From contig JACVTC010000102.1 in NCBI GenBank assembly GCA_016946835.1, forward strand, positions 569,501 through 633,500: a DNA stretch of 64,000 nucleotides, read 5' to 3'. The notes beneath the pieces were generated by a model. It was not told the origin of the DNA. It was given only the letters and a program-made list of their open reading frames with translations, and ran no database searches. Origin of the DNA: Neocallimastix lanati (nom. inval.) (lineage: Eukaryota > Neocallimastigomycota > Neocallimastigomycetes > Neocallimastigales > Neocallimastigaceae). The position numbers and the translations under genes are program-made. Positions 45,609 to 53,280 of this stretch are shown piece by piece; the first letter of the stretch is position 1; every line of letters starts with the position of its first letter.

Positions 45609-46089
45609 TGTAAGAAATTACTTATAAAATTAATTATAAATAATTTCTTAACTACAAATTAACATTAATTATTGCTAATTAACATTAATTTGAGAAAATA
45701 AAATTAAATATAATTAAATAAATATAAAATAATATAAATAAATAATTATACTTAACTTAAGTATAAGATAGAGTTTATTATAGAAAGTTTATAATAAACA
45801 ATAACACAAAAGGAATAAAAGACACAAATATTTATAAAATATGTTTTATTAAAAGGGTTTTGTTTATTAATTAATTATTTTATTTGAATTATTATTTATT
45901 ATAAAAATTCTAAAATAATAACTCTTGATTTCTCGAAGAGAACTCAAGAGAATCAAATATATATAAATTAATAATTAAATATTATTGGTTAAACTAAATA
46001 CAATAATTTAATGTATTAAATTAATGTATTAAATAAGAAAGATAGATAAATTTTATAATAAAATAATAAATTTATCTAAGTTTCTTACA
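45609..46089 (-). repeat. LTR of non-autonomous copy 1 (5' by orientation)
   Basis: Same as 43000-43480. The self-priming-type PBS AAGAGTTATTAT adjoins at 45597-45608. Confidence 0.88.
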
Positions 46090-46101
46090 CATTCAGTTAG
46101 T

Positions 46102-46180
46102 AAAATTAGAACTTTGGTTCAATGGTTAGTTACATTGACCATGACCAATACTTCATGGGTTCGACTCACACCTCAACCCA
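46102..46180 (+). other. tRNA-like segment in family T LTR
   Basis: A-box-like TGGTTCAATGG (46115-46125) and B-box-like GGTTCGACTC (46158-46167) with exactly 32 bases between. Arms pair only partly. It is located near the 5' end of the LTR, about 290 bases upstream of the TATA box. Confidence 0.6.
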
Positions 46181-46474
46181 TTTTGCATAAATAATTATTT
46201 TATTAATTATTTTATTAATTATTAATAATATCTTCTTGAATATTCTTTCTGTATAAAATTATAGAAAGTTAAAGATTCTTTCGGTTCGTAATTCAACCGA
46301 AATGAATTTAGAAATTCTTATTATATAAATTATTTTATTCTTTTTTGATAAGATTCATTTTCATCAATTAAAATCTATATTCTAGAAACTTTACATTATT
46401 AATTATTACAAACATATTTCTAAATATTTCTTTAAAATTATTTTTACATGTTAAAACTGTTTTTCCGTTAAAAG

Positions 46475-46482
46475 TATAAATA
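46475..46482 (+). promoter_or_regulatory. TATA box of family T LTR
   Basis: TATAAATA within AAAAGTATAAATAG, the same context as the LTR of element 3 and the capsid-gene promoters. It sets the sense strand of the LTR. Confidence 0.6.
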
Positions 46483-46723
46483 GTGCGAACTTCACGAATG
46501 AAAATATTTTTCTTCGTGCTTTTATTAATAATAATTAACGTATAAGTAATTCGAAATATTACCTTGTTGATTAATATTAATAATTATTTTAAATTTTATA
46601 ATTAATAAAAAATATTTCTAATAAAACGAATTATTTATACAGATAGTGTAAACCTATTGAGTTTTCTCCTTTCTGTGTTTCTATACCACGTCCCGCCGTT
46701 ACAATAGAAGCACCTCCGTTACA

Positions 46724-47163
46724 ACTATAAACATTTTATTGAAAATAATAACAGTGAAATTCCAACAACACCTGAAAATATTTTAATTCCTGAACCACCA
46801 AGTACTCCTAATATTAGAAAAATCCAAGAAAATATTATTGACCTTACTCAATCTGATAGTGATGATATTATTGAAGAAGAGAATGAAGAAGAAAAGGAAG
46901 AACTATTAATACGTTCCTGTTTTAGTGAAGATGAACTCGAAAGTTTATTCGAAGAATGGTATGAAAATCATAATTATGAAGATCAATATGATCCAACTAT
47001 TATTGAATGGTGTGATAAATATGATACTTTTGCTAAATATTTAAAATCAATTTTACAAAATAGATTAAAATGTAAAAACTTAGATGCATTATTAAAAAAT
47101 AGAAATAGTTTAGTAAATAAATTATTAAAAGGAAAAGAACCTGATAATGGTTCAACTTTATAA
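46724..47163 (+). pseudogene. CRESS-like Rep, C-terminal portion
   Basis: Starts at the right copy of the ACTAT duplication that flanks the family T LTR, so it is the downstream part of the Rep locus at 17181-17722. It stays open to a TAA at 47161-47163. The product piece begins Pro-rich (PEPPSTP), then has IIDLTQSDSDDIIEEE, which looks like a SUMO-interacting motif (hydrophobic core followed by Ser/Asp/Glu), an acidic stretch, and a helical tail (DELESLFEEWYEN, FAKYLKSIL). Such C-terminal extensions lie beyond the helicase in Reps and are poorly conserved. It is a fossil piece separated from its other part by 29 kb of insertions. Confidence 0.65.
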
Positions 47164-47606
47164 ATAAAATAAATCATGTATTAATAAGTTTTTAATCTTG
47201 TAATTATAAATAAAATAATTAATAAAGTTTTCTTATTAAAACATAAATATATATTAATTGTTTATAATTTAAGTGTTTTTCTTTTTTTTTTTATTATTCA
47301 ATTATCTCGCTCTAAATTTTTAATTTTGGAATTAATTAAAAACACAGAGTCTCGTCGATAATTGTTATATTAATTGTATTATGTGTAAATCAACATCGAA
47401 TGAGATCCAGTAGGTCACTCTACGATTTGACAACTCTTAAAATACTTCACTACCGCAGGCCCTTCGGGGTTGATTTTTTATACGCCGTATAATTTCATTT
47501 CTACTCTGTACTATTAATCACCCCTTTAAAGCTACCGTTACGTTCTTTTAATGATGCACTTCATACGGTTAGATTGTTTGGCCATCTAACAACTTATCCA
47601 GGGGTC
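47164..47606. other. Intergenic region with hairpins, possible replication-origin region
   Basis: Less AT-rich than the rest of the window (especially 47330-47606). It contains a CCC-TTCG-GGG hairpin (47460-47469), a TTATAC-GCC-GTATAA hairpin (47478-47492) and a 7 bp stem GTTAGAT/ATCTAAC around a nine-base loop TGTTTGGCC (47568-47590). A stem with nine-base loop is the CRESS origin layout, but the loop does not match the usual TAGTATTAC-type consensus. Confidence 0.4.
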
Positions 47607-48126
47607 TTCTTTTTTAATATTTACATACTATTACTTCGCAATTCCACCTTTCTATTTTTCTATTTTTACCACTATTTTAACCACGTTTAAGTGATCCTAA
47701 ATTGATAAACAACCTAATAAATATCCTATAAATCCATAGATATAACAACACATAACTTTTGATATAAACATCATAAATAATAATATTTACAACAACCATA
47801 ATTTTTTTAAAACTTGAATTTCTCTGGCAAAACAAAACATTTTTTAAAAACAAATTACATCAATAAATTCTACTCATTTTAAGCTTTCTAACGATACCAA
47901 AATTATTACCTATTAACATAATAAACATACCAAAAATATTAAAATTAAAAAAATTTACTATCAAAAAGTGACCTTTTACCTATCAAAAGTGGACTTTCAT
48001 CAACAAAAGTGGACTTTTAAATTTTACAAATCTAACCTCATTTTCTAACCTACAAATCTAAATGAACACTTCATTATAATTTAAATAAATCACACCAAAA
48101 TAAATGAATAACACAAATTAAATAAA
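47607..48126. repeat. Left copy of ~520 bp inverted repeat
   Basis: Near-perfect reverse complement of 51985-52503. It contains TAACCACGTTTAAGTGATC (47678-47696) and three direct repeats of a TCAAAAGTGGACTTT-type motif (47961, 47983 and 48004). Confidence 0.95.
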
Positions 48127-48288
48127 AAACTAACTATATTATAAATTTAATATACCATTTCATACCCATAGCATAATTTATCTTTATTTATCTTTAATCA
48201 TCCATCGTAATCATACATAAAATACATCATTTAATAACAAATAAAACAAATAATAAATATAACTATAAATAAATAATGACTATCCTTC

Positions 48289-49155
48289 TTAAATATACTT
48301 ATTATAACGTAAACCTCTAAAAGTGATATCAATACTGAACTCAATATCAAAAGTAGTAGGATACAACTTATTAGTACCAATAACTTTATGTACTAATTCT
48401 CCTCTTTCATAAGTAAAGAAAGATTGTGTACTAACTGGGTTTGGTGAACGAACTGCAAGTAATAAAGTAGGTTTAAAAGCTAAAGATGGTGAACAAAGAA
48501 TATTATTAGGTAAATCTTTATTTTCAATAGCATCTCCTAAATCATAATAATATGGTTCCCTATTCAATCTTTCATATTGACCTTTTAAATCTCTTGTTGA
48601 CACATATTGACTTTTTTCTTGACTTGTACTTGGATAAAGCATACGTGTAATACCTTCTGAAGATCCTGGTCCTAAATGTTTAGTAATAGCACTAGAATAA
48701 TTTTCAATACTACCTGCAATAATACAATATCTATCACCTCTCATATCCTTAATAAATTGACTTTCATCAAGTCCGGATCTATCCAATGTTGTAATAACCA
48801 TTAAAGATCTTGGTAAACTATATCCTTTTTCTGGATTAGAATCTCTTGAAGTAGCCCAAACAACTGGTGTAATTTTAACTTTAATGGCGTTAATTTTGAA
48901 TTGATCATATATTTCAGAATAATTTTGATAATATTCAGTATTTAACAATACATCATAAATATTGACTGCTAAAGTACCACTATCAATGAATTTATTTTCA
49001 TAAATTCCTTCATTATTATCTGAAACATCTAACGTAACTTCGTTATATGTTTGGCCACAACTAAATGATTTATTACAATTAATTATTACGTTAGTACTAT
49101 CTCTTTGCTGATCAGCAAATTTACGATTATAATATATTCTACGTCTAAATGACAT
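48289..49155 (-). CDS. CRESS-like capsid protein paralogue B (288 aa)
   Basis: Capsid-like protein with a short Arg-rich start (MSFRRRIYYNRKFAD), as used by CRESS capsids to bind DNA and enter the nucleus, followed by a beta-rich jelly-roll-type body. Landmarks shared with the 468-residue protein are VNIYDVLLNTEYYQNYSEIY then DQFKINAIKVKITP, TTLDRSGLD, SSAITKHLGPGSS, YPSTSQEKSQYVST, AFKPTLLLAV and a C-terminal FDIEFSIDITFRGLRYNKY. FRGLR near the end and the WDR/DRSGLD-SSA-TK order are typical of several environmental CRESS capsids (assignment from memory of the family). It has its own TATA box 50 bases upstream (49212-49205). It lacks the roughly 130-residue insert present in the longer paralogue. 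Open and apparently whole. Confidence 0.78.
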   Translation of the reverse strand: MSFRRRIYYNRKFADQQRDSTNVIINCNKSFSCGQTYNEVTLDVSDNNEGIYENKFIDSGTLAVNIYDVLLNTEYYQNYSEIYDQFKINAIKVKITPVVWATSRDSNPEKGYSLPRSLMVITTLDRSGLDESQFIKDMRGDRYCIIAGSIENYSSAITKHLGPGSSEGITRMLYPSTSQEKSQYVSTRDLKGQYERLNREPYYYDLGDAIENKDLPNNILCSPSLAFKPTLLLAVRSPNPVSTQSFFTYERGELVHKVIGTNKLYPTTFDIEFSIDITFRGLRYNKYI

Positions 49156-49204
49156 TTTGATGATAAACGTTTATAAACACTAAAATATTGCGAATTTTTA
49201 CACT

Positions 49205-49212
49205 TATTTATA
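49205..49212 (-). promoter_or_regulatory. TATA box of capsid paralogue B
   Basis: Minus-strand TATAAATA in AAAAAGTATAAATAAG, 50 bases upstream of the ATG at 49155. Confidence 0.65.
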
Positions 49213-49305
49213 CTTTTTTTTTATTTTTAAGTTGATCTTATGATCATTTTTATTAAACTTTATTAATTTTATTTTTAATTTTAAAATTATTTATTATTTT
49301 ATAAT

Positions 49306-49815
49306 TTAAGTAAGTGAACAAGCAAATAAACTTTGATAGAGATACAAAGATGATGCATTAGCAAATGTCTGTGTATAGATATCCATTTGTAATGAAACAA
49401 ATTTAGTTGATTCATTAATACCATTACAGAAATAAAGATATTTATCATTAGAATAATCTAACGTAGTATTATAATAAATAGGAACATCCGAAACCGCATA
49501 ATTTTGAGCACTAGTTGAACTATTATATACTGCCGTAATTTGGAAAGATTCAGTACCTCTTTTAATTAATAATAAAACTTTTCCTGCTGGAATAGATATA
49601 TTTCCAGATGTAGTGAATTTAATGAAATTAGTTGTATTAATAGCTACTTTTTTCGTTGTTCCACTTGTTTTAACAACATATGCAATACTAGGTTGTGGTA
49701 TTTTTATACTTGAATAACCAATTGTATTATTTGGGGGTGTTAAAGTCTTACCATAATCTGTTTGACTTGTGCCTGGATACATTGCCAATGTAGGATATAC
49801 AGAAACACTTGCCAT
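49306..49815 (-). CDS. Beta-rich protein of the capsid block (169 aa from first ATG)
   Basis: No recognised family. The protein is Ser/Thr/Tyr/Asn-rich, predicted from its alternating pattern to be mostly beta strand, with no signal peptide or membrane segment. This composition suits a virion surface or spike-like component, but that is inference. The reading frame stays open upstream of the first ATG to about 49985, so the true start is uncertain. Unlike its three neighbours it has no TATA box near the start, and it lies directly downstream of the large capsid gene, so it may share that gene's transcript. Confidence 0.55.
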   Translation of the reverse strand: MASVSVYPTLAMYPGTSQTDYGKTLTPPNNTIGYSSIKIPQPSIAYVVKTSGTTKKVAINTTNFIKFTTSGNISIPAGKVLLLIKRGTESFQITAVYNSSTSAQNYAVSDVPIYYNTTLDYSNDKYLYFCNGINESTKFVSLQMDIYTQTFANASSLYLYQSLFACSLT

Positions 49816-50064
49816 AGCATCATACCCCGTACTTGGATTAATAGTAGCATAACCATTATTAAGAGTCGTGATTGTAAAATCTCTTACATCTTCGATATTT
49901 AATTGCGGTCCACTAGATTCTTTATTAGAACTATAAATAATAAATAAATAAATATATACACATTTTAACTGTGTAAATATTAATTAATATCTTATAAGAT
50001 ATTAAGTAAGTTTAAGAAAAAAATTAAATTATTATAAACAAAATGACTAGTCGTGGGTATCTAC

Positions 50065-51471
50065 TTACATTACTTCGGATTTACGAAGTCCTCTAAATGT
50101 AACTCCTATATCAAATTCTAAATTAAATTTAACTGGTTTAATACAATTATAAACATCAACTGTATTATTATTAATTGCATCAGTAATATCTTTGGATCCT
50201 AAAACACCGATTAATAAAGTTGGTTTAAATGGAATAGTTGGGTCTGAAAATACACTAGTTAAACTTGAAGCATAATCTTTATTATTAACTGGTTGTTTAA
50301 GATAATATAAGAAATTCTTATCTTTATAACTATCCGTTAATGAACTAGTACTATAATATACTGATTTTTCTTGTTGACTACTTGGGTATAAATATCTAAT
50401 ACAATTAAATGTAGCTCCTGCAACTAATTGTTTTGTTTGTGCACTAGAATATGAAGTAATTTCATCACCAATATTAACAAAATATCCTAAATCTCTATCT
50501 ACTGGATCACTCATTTTAATATACTGATTACTATCTGGATTAGGAATAAAGTATCCATTACAATTATCAATTTGTTGCGCATCTAAACCACTACGATCCC
50601 AAGCATTTACAACTGTTAATGCTTGTGGGAATATATATCTATTTCTATATTTCTGAGTTTCTTTATACTGTCCATCATAAACTGGATCAGTGATTTCTTC
50701 ATTAACTGCACCAGAACTAGTATTTATAGTATATTTAAACATTAACTTTCCAATAGCTGTTGAACCAGTAATAGTATCAGGGTATACTCCAGATTCATCT
50801 GCTAACGATGCTTGAGTTGTCTGTGATACACTAGTAGCAACATAATTTAATGAACCATCTTGATTAGTAGGATCTATAAATTGTCCATCAATAGTTGCTA
50901 AATATAATTGTTTATTAGCAGTAAATGTAACTGGACTTGGTGGTTTTCTAATAAATGCTACTTGACCTAAATCATCTTGAATTTGAGTAATATATTCTGG
51001 ATTATATTTATATATTATATCATTTGGTGCAGGAACGATTGTTCTAATTGATGATATTTTAGCTTCATCTGGATTATTAACAGTACTACGAGCTTGATCA
51101 TAAGTTTGCCATTGTGTTGGTGTGATCTTTACCTTAACACTAGTAACTCTAAATTGGTCATACATATTAGCATAAGATTTATAAAAACTACTACGTTTTA
51201 ACATTTCATAAATATTAACTGCAGTAACACCAAGAGGAACAAAACTAGGAGTACCATTATTATCATAATATGCTGCATCAACACCTGCATAACAACTGTG
51301 CATCAGATTAATAGTAACATTTGAAATATCATTTTGTTGATTAGCTGCTCTTAAATTTCCTCTAGCTCTTTTAACAACAGTACCAATATTACCTCTACCA
51401 GTCCTAGATCTTTTAAATCTATAACCAGTTGAATAACTTCTTCTACCGTACGTTCTATATCTACCACTCAT
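50065..51471 (-). CDS. CRESS-like major capsid protein A (468 aa)
   Basis: Starts with a strongly basic Arg/Tyr/Gly-rich arm (RYRTYGRRSYSTGYRFKRSR, residues 3-22) typical of CRESS capsid proteins, followed by a beta-rich body. Segments in common with paralogue B: VNIYEMLKRSSFYKSYANMY then DQFRVTSVKVKITP (about residues 85-118), NAWDRSGLD, SSAQTKQLVAG, YPSSQQEKSVYYSTSS, PFKPTLLIGV and the C-terminal FNLEFDIGVTFRGLRKSE. Between residues about 120 and 280 it carries an extra Thr/Ser-rich region absent from B, possibly a surface projection. In the family this protein forms the icosahedral shell around circular ssDNA. A TATA box lies 52 bases upstream. Open and apparently whole. Confidence 0.82.
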   Translation of the reverse strand: MSGRYRTYGRRSYSTGYRFKRSRTGRGNIGTVVKRARGNLRAANQQNDISNVTINLMHSCYAGVDAAYYDNNGTPSFVPLGVTAVNIYEMLKRSSFYKSYANMYDQFRVTSVKVKITPTQWQTYDQARSTVNNPDEAKISSIRTIVPAPNDIIYKYNPEYITQIQDDLGQVAFIRKPPSPVTFTANKQLYLATIDGQFIDPTNQDGSLNYVATSVSQTTQASLADESGVYPDTITGSTAIGKLMFKYTINTSSGAVNEEITDPVYDGQYKETQKYRNRYIFPQALTVVNAWDRSGLDAQQIDNCNGYFIPNPDSNQYIKMSDPVDRDLGYFVNIGDEITSYSSAQTKQLVAGATFNCIRYLYPSSQQEKSVYYSTSSLTDSYKDKNFLYYLKQPVNNKDYASSLTSVFSDPTIPFKPTLLIGVLGSKDITDAINNNTVDVYNCIKPVKFNLEFDIGVTFRGLRKSEVM

Positions 51472-51522
51472 TTTTAATAATTAAACAACACTTTAATATA
51501 AAAAACACATACAATACACTCC

Positions 51523-51530
51523 TATTTATA
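51523..51530 (-). promoter_or_regulatory. TATA box of capsid A
   Basis: Minus-strand TATAAATA in AAAAAAGTATAAATAGGAG, 52 bases upstream of the ATG at 51471. Confidence 0.68.
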
Positions 51531-51578
51531 CTTTTTTACAAAATTAAGGTTAATCATAAGACTTTATTAATTAAAACT

Positions 51579-51932
51579 TTATTTATTGTTATATAATACA
51601 TTAGGATCGTAACGTTCTTTAATAAATTTTAAAGGTACTAGTTCCATATATTCATCAGTATAACATCTACGCTTATAATCAAGAGTATATAACTTATTAT
51701 TTAATTCTTTAAGTAAGTCCAATCTTTTAGCATTACCAGCCAAATAATTTTGTATTTTATCATTAGTAACAGTTATTTCGTTAGATACTGTATTAATAAA
51801 GCTCCTAATAGATTCAGATTCCTGGTTTAAATCTCTAATACAATCTGAAAGTAATCTCAACTTTGAATACACAGAAGCTTGTTGAAAATTAGCTGTAAGT
51901 TCAATCTCACTATTATTATTATCTTTAGTCAT
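51579..51932 (-). CDS. Small coiled-coil protein of the capsid block (117 aa)
   Basis: No recognised family. Residues about 15-85 have a heptad-like pattern of Leu/Ile/Val with charged residues (KLRLLSDCIRDLNQESESIR, LLKELNNKLYTL), predicting a helical coiled coil. It has no signal peptide or membrane segment. It is the first gene of the minus-strand block, with its own TATA-like box (51976-51969) that sits next to the inner end of the right inverted repeat. An assembly or scaffold-like role is possible but unsupported. Confidence 0.6.
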   Translation of the reverse strand: MTKDNNNSEIELTANFQQASVYSKLRLLSDCIRDLNQESESIRSFINTVSNEITVTNDKIQNYLAGNAKRLDLLKELNNKLYTLDYKRRCYTDEYMELVPLKFIKERYDPNVLYNNK

Positions 51933-51968
51933 TTTAATCTAAATTTTTAATTTAAGAAATTTATTGGG

Positions 51969-51976
51969 TTTTTATA
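51969..51976 (-). promoter_or_regulatory. TATA box of the coiled-coil gene
   Basis: Minus-strand TATAAAAA in AAAAGTATAAAAACCC, 37 bases upstream of the ATG at 51932. Confidence 0.6.
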
Positions 51977-51984
51977 CTTTTCGA

Positions 51985-52503
51985 TTTATTTAATTTGTGT
52001 TATTCATTTATTTTGGTGTGATTTATTTAAATTATAATGAAGTGTTCATTTAGATTTGTAGGTTAGAAAATGAGGTTAGATTTGTAAAATTTAAAAGTCC
52101 ACTTTTGTTGATGAAAGTCCACTTTTGATAGGTAAAAGGTCACTTTTGATAGTAAATTTTTTTATTTTAATTATTTTTGGTATGTTTATTATGTTAATAG
52201 GTAATAATTTTGGTATCGTTAGAAAGCTTAAAATGAGTAGAATTTATTGATGTAATTTGTTTTTAAAAAATGTTTTGTTTTGCCAGAGAAATTCAAGTTT
52301 TAAAAAAATTATGGTTGTTGTAAATATTATTATTTATGATGTTTATATCAAAAGTTATGTGTTGTTATATCTATGGATTTATAGGATATTTATTAGGTTG
52401 TTTATCAATTTAGGATCACTTAAACGTGGTTAAAATAGTGGTAAAAATAGAAAAATAGAAAGGTGGAATTGCGAAGTAATAGTATGTAAATATTAAAAAA
52501 GAA
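51985..52503. repeat. Right copy of ~520 bp inverted repeat
   Basis: Reverse complement of 47607-48126 with very few differences by eye. It contains GATCACTTAAACGTGGTTA (about 52414-52432) and the AAAGTCCACTTTTG repeats (about 52093-52150). Confidence 0.95.
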
Positions 52504-52555
52504 CTCTCCTGGAGTTTTGTCATTGCTAATGTCGCAAATAATGTCAATATGTAAG

Positions 52556-52677
52556 CACTTAAACGTGGTTATATATATATATAAATTTATAATATAGTTA
52601 ATTATGATCACTTAAACGTGGTTATATATATATATAAATTTATAATATAGTTAATTATGATCACTTAAACGTGGTTA
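52556..52677 (+). repeat. 53 bp tandem repeat with iteron-like motif
   Basis: Two full 53 bp copies (52556 and 52609) and the start of a third (52662). Each opens with CACTTAAACGTGGTTA, which is also present in both inverted-repeat arms. Motifs repeated near a viral origin are typical Rep-binding iterons; that role is inference. Confidence 0.85.
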
Positions 52678-52903
52678 AAAAATTTATTGAAAAAATTGAG
52701 GGAAATTTGTTGATACTTGATAACGCCACAGTAAATAGTTAATGCGCCATAATTAGTATAGTGTATAAATTAATTTCTATATTTGGTAATTGCTATATTA
52801 GGAATTTTACATTTGTGTAATATTAATGTAGATCAGTAAATGTTGACATGGTATACATAATTTGTAGATCAGTTGTATCAATTATATTAAATTTTGTGTT
52901 AAA

Positions 52904-52969
52904 TTAAACGTTTCATGTATAAAGCGGAGTCATAAATTAAATGTTTCATGTATGAAGTTGAGTCATATA
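52904..52969 (+). repeat. Imperfect direct repeat, ~33 bp x2
   Basis: AATTAAAYGTTTCATGTAT then AAGYKGAGTCATA occurs twice (from about 52902 and 52936). No coding. Confidence 0.75.
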
Positions 52970-53118
52970 TTAGATAAATTAATTTTCGATGTTGATGAAT
53001 AACCAATAGAATAATATTATAATATACATTGTTTACATAGTAATATATAGAGCAATACATATATCAATATAAATACATTAATGTCACGTATATTATTTTT
53101 CAATCTTATAATGATTGA

Positions 53119-53280
53119 AAAAATATAAATAGAACCATTTTTGTCATGGTTCTAAAGTTCCAACTTATATAACATTAACACTTTTACACTCAAGTTGGAA
53201 CTTTTTTTTTAACCACAAAAAACATGTGGCTTATATCTATTCACGTGCGGTTCCGAAACGCGCTCTCCCCATATTAATTT
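53119..53280 (+). promoter_or_regulatory. TATA-like box followed by two strong hairpins
   Basis: Plus-strand AAATATAAATAG (53121-53132) is followed by hairpin AGAACCA/TGGTTCT (53131-53153) and a 13 bp stem AAAGTTCCAACTT/AAGTTGGAACTTT (53154-53204) ending in a T-run. A GC-richer patch follows (53240-53280, CACGTGCGGTTCCG ... CGCGCTCTCCCC). It could be the promoter side of the viral element or of another LTR. Confidence 0.4.

Larger units (their letters stand above)
43000..46089 (-). mobile_element. Non-autonomous LTR element, copy 1
   Basis: LTRs at 43000-43480 and 45609-46089 (481 bp each, apparently identical), TSD CATTC (42995-42999 and 46090-46094). The 2.1 kb interior has no RT, gag or integrase; short frames in it are not convincing genes. 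It shares the PBS block next to the LTR (AAGAGTTATTAT, 45597-45608), the TTGCTC start of the interior at the other end and the LTR promoter signature with element 2, so it was probably mobilised by such an element. Identical LTRs indicate a recent insertion. Confidence 0.85.
17723..46723 (+). mobile_element. Solo LTR family T inserted in Rep, itself filled by nested elements
   Basis: The outer ends TGTAACGAAATC (17723) and CACCTCCGTTACA (46723) match those of the intact family T LTR at 11638-12281, and the flanking 5 bp ACTAT is identical on both sides (17718-17722 and 46724-46728). The LTR's own sequence survives as 17723-17737, about 24286-24291, 32301-32371 and 46092-46723. Everything else between is later insertions. 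The 71 bases at 32301-32371 are present again at 46092-46162, so the nest is not a simple set of clean insertions. Confidence 0.75.
47607..52503 (-). mobile_element. Capsid-bearing CRESS-virus-like block with inverted repeats
   Basis: A 4.9 kb unit bounded by about 520 bp inverted repeats and holding four minus-strand genes, including two capsid-like proteins. It is placed tail to tail with the Rep piece (plus strand, ending 47163), which fits an ambisense CRESS-type genome integrated into the host. All four frames look open, so this block looks whole and probably young, whereas Rep is interrupted. The inverted repeats are internal to the viral part, since Rep lies outside them. Confidence 0.75.

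Noticed and set aside
46102-46180. Working tRNA gene
   Set aside because: The acceptor arm does not close, the anticodon stem is short with an oversized loop, and the sequence lies inside a repeated LTR.
49306-49815. Third capsid paralogue
   Set aside because: None of the shared capsid blocks (DRSGLD, SSA.TK, FRGLR) are present; it is only beta-rich.
47607-52503. Polinton/Maverick or parvovirus/bidnavirus-like element because of the long inverted repeats and capsid genes
   Set aside because: No protein-primed polymerase, packaging ATPase or protease is present, the Rep lies outside the repeats, and capsid sequence blocks and the basic arm fit CRESS capsids better.
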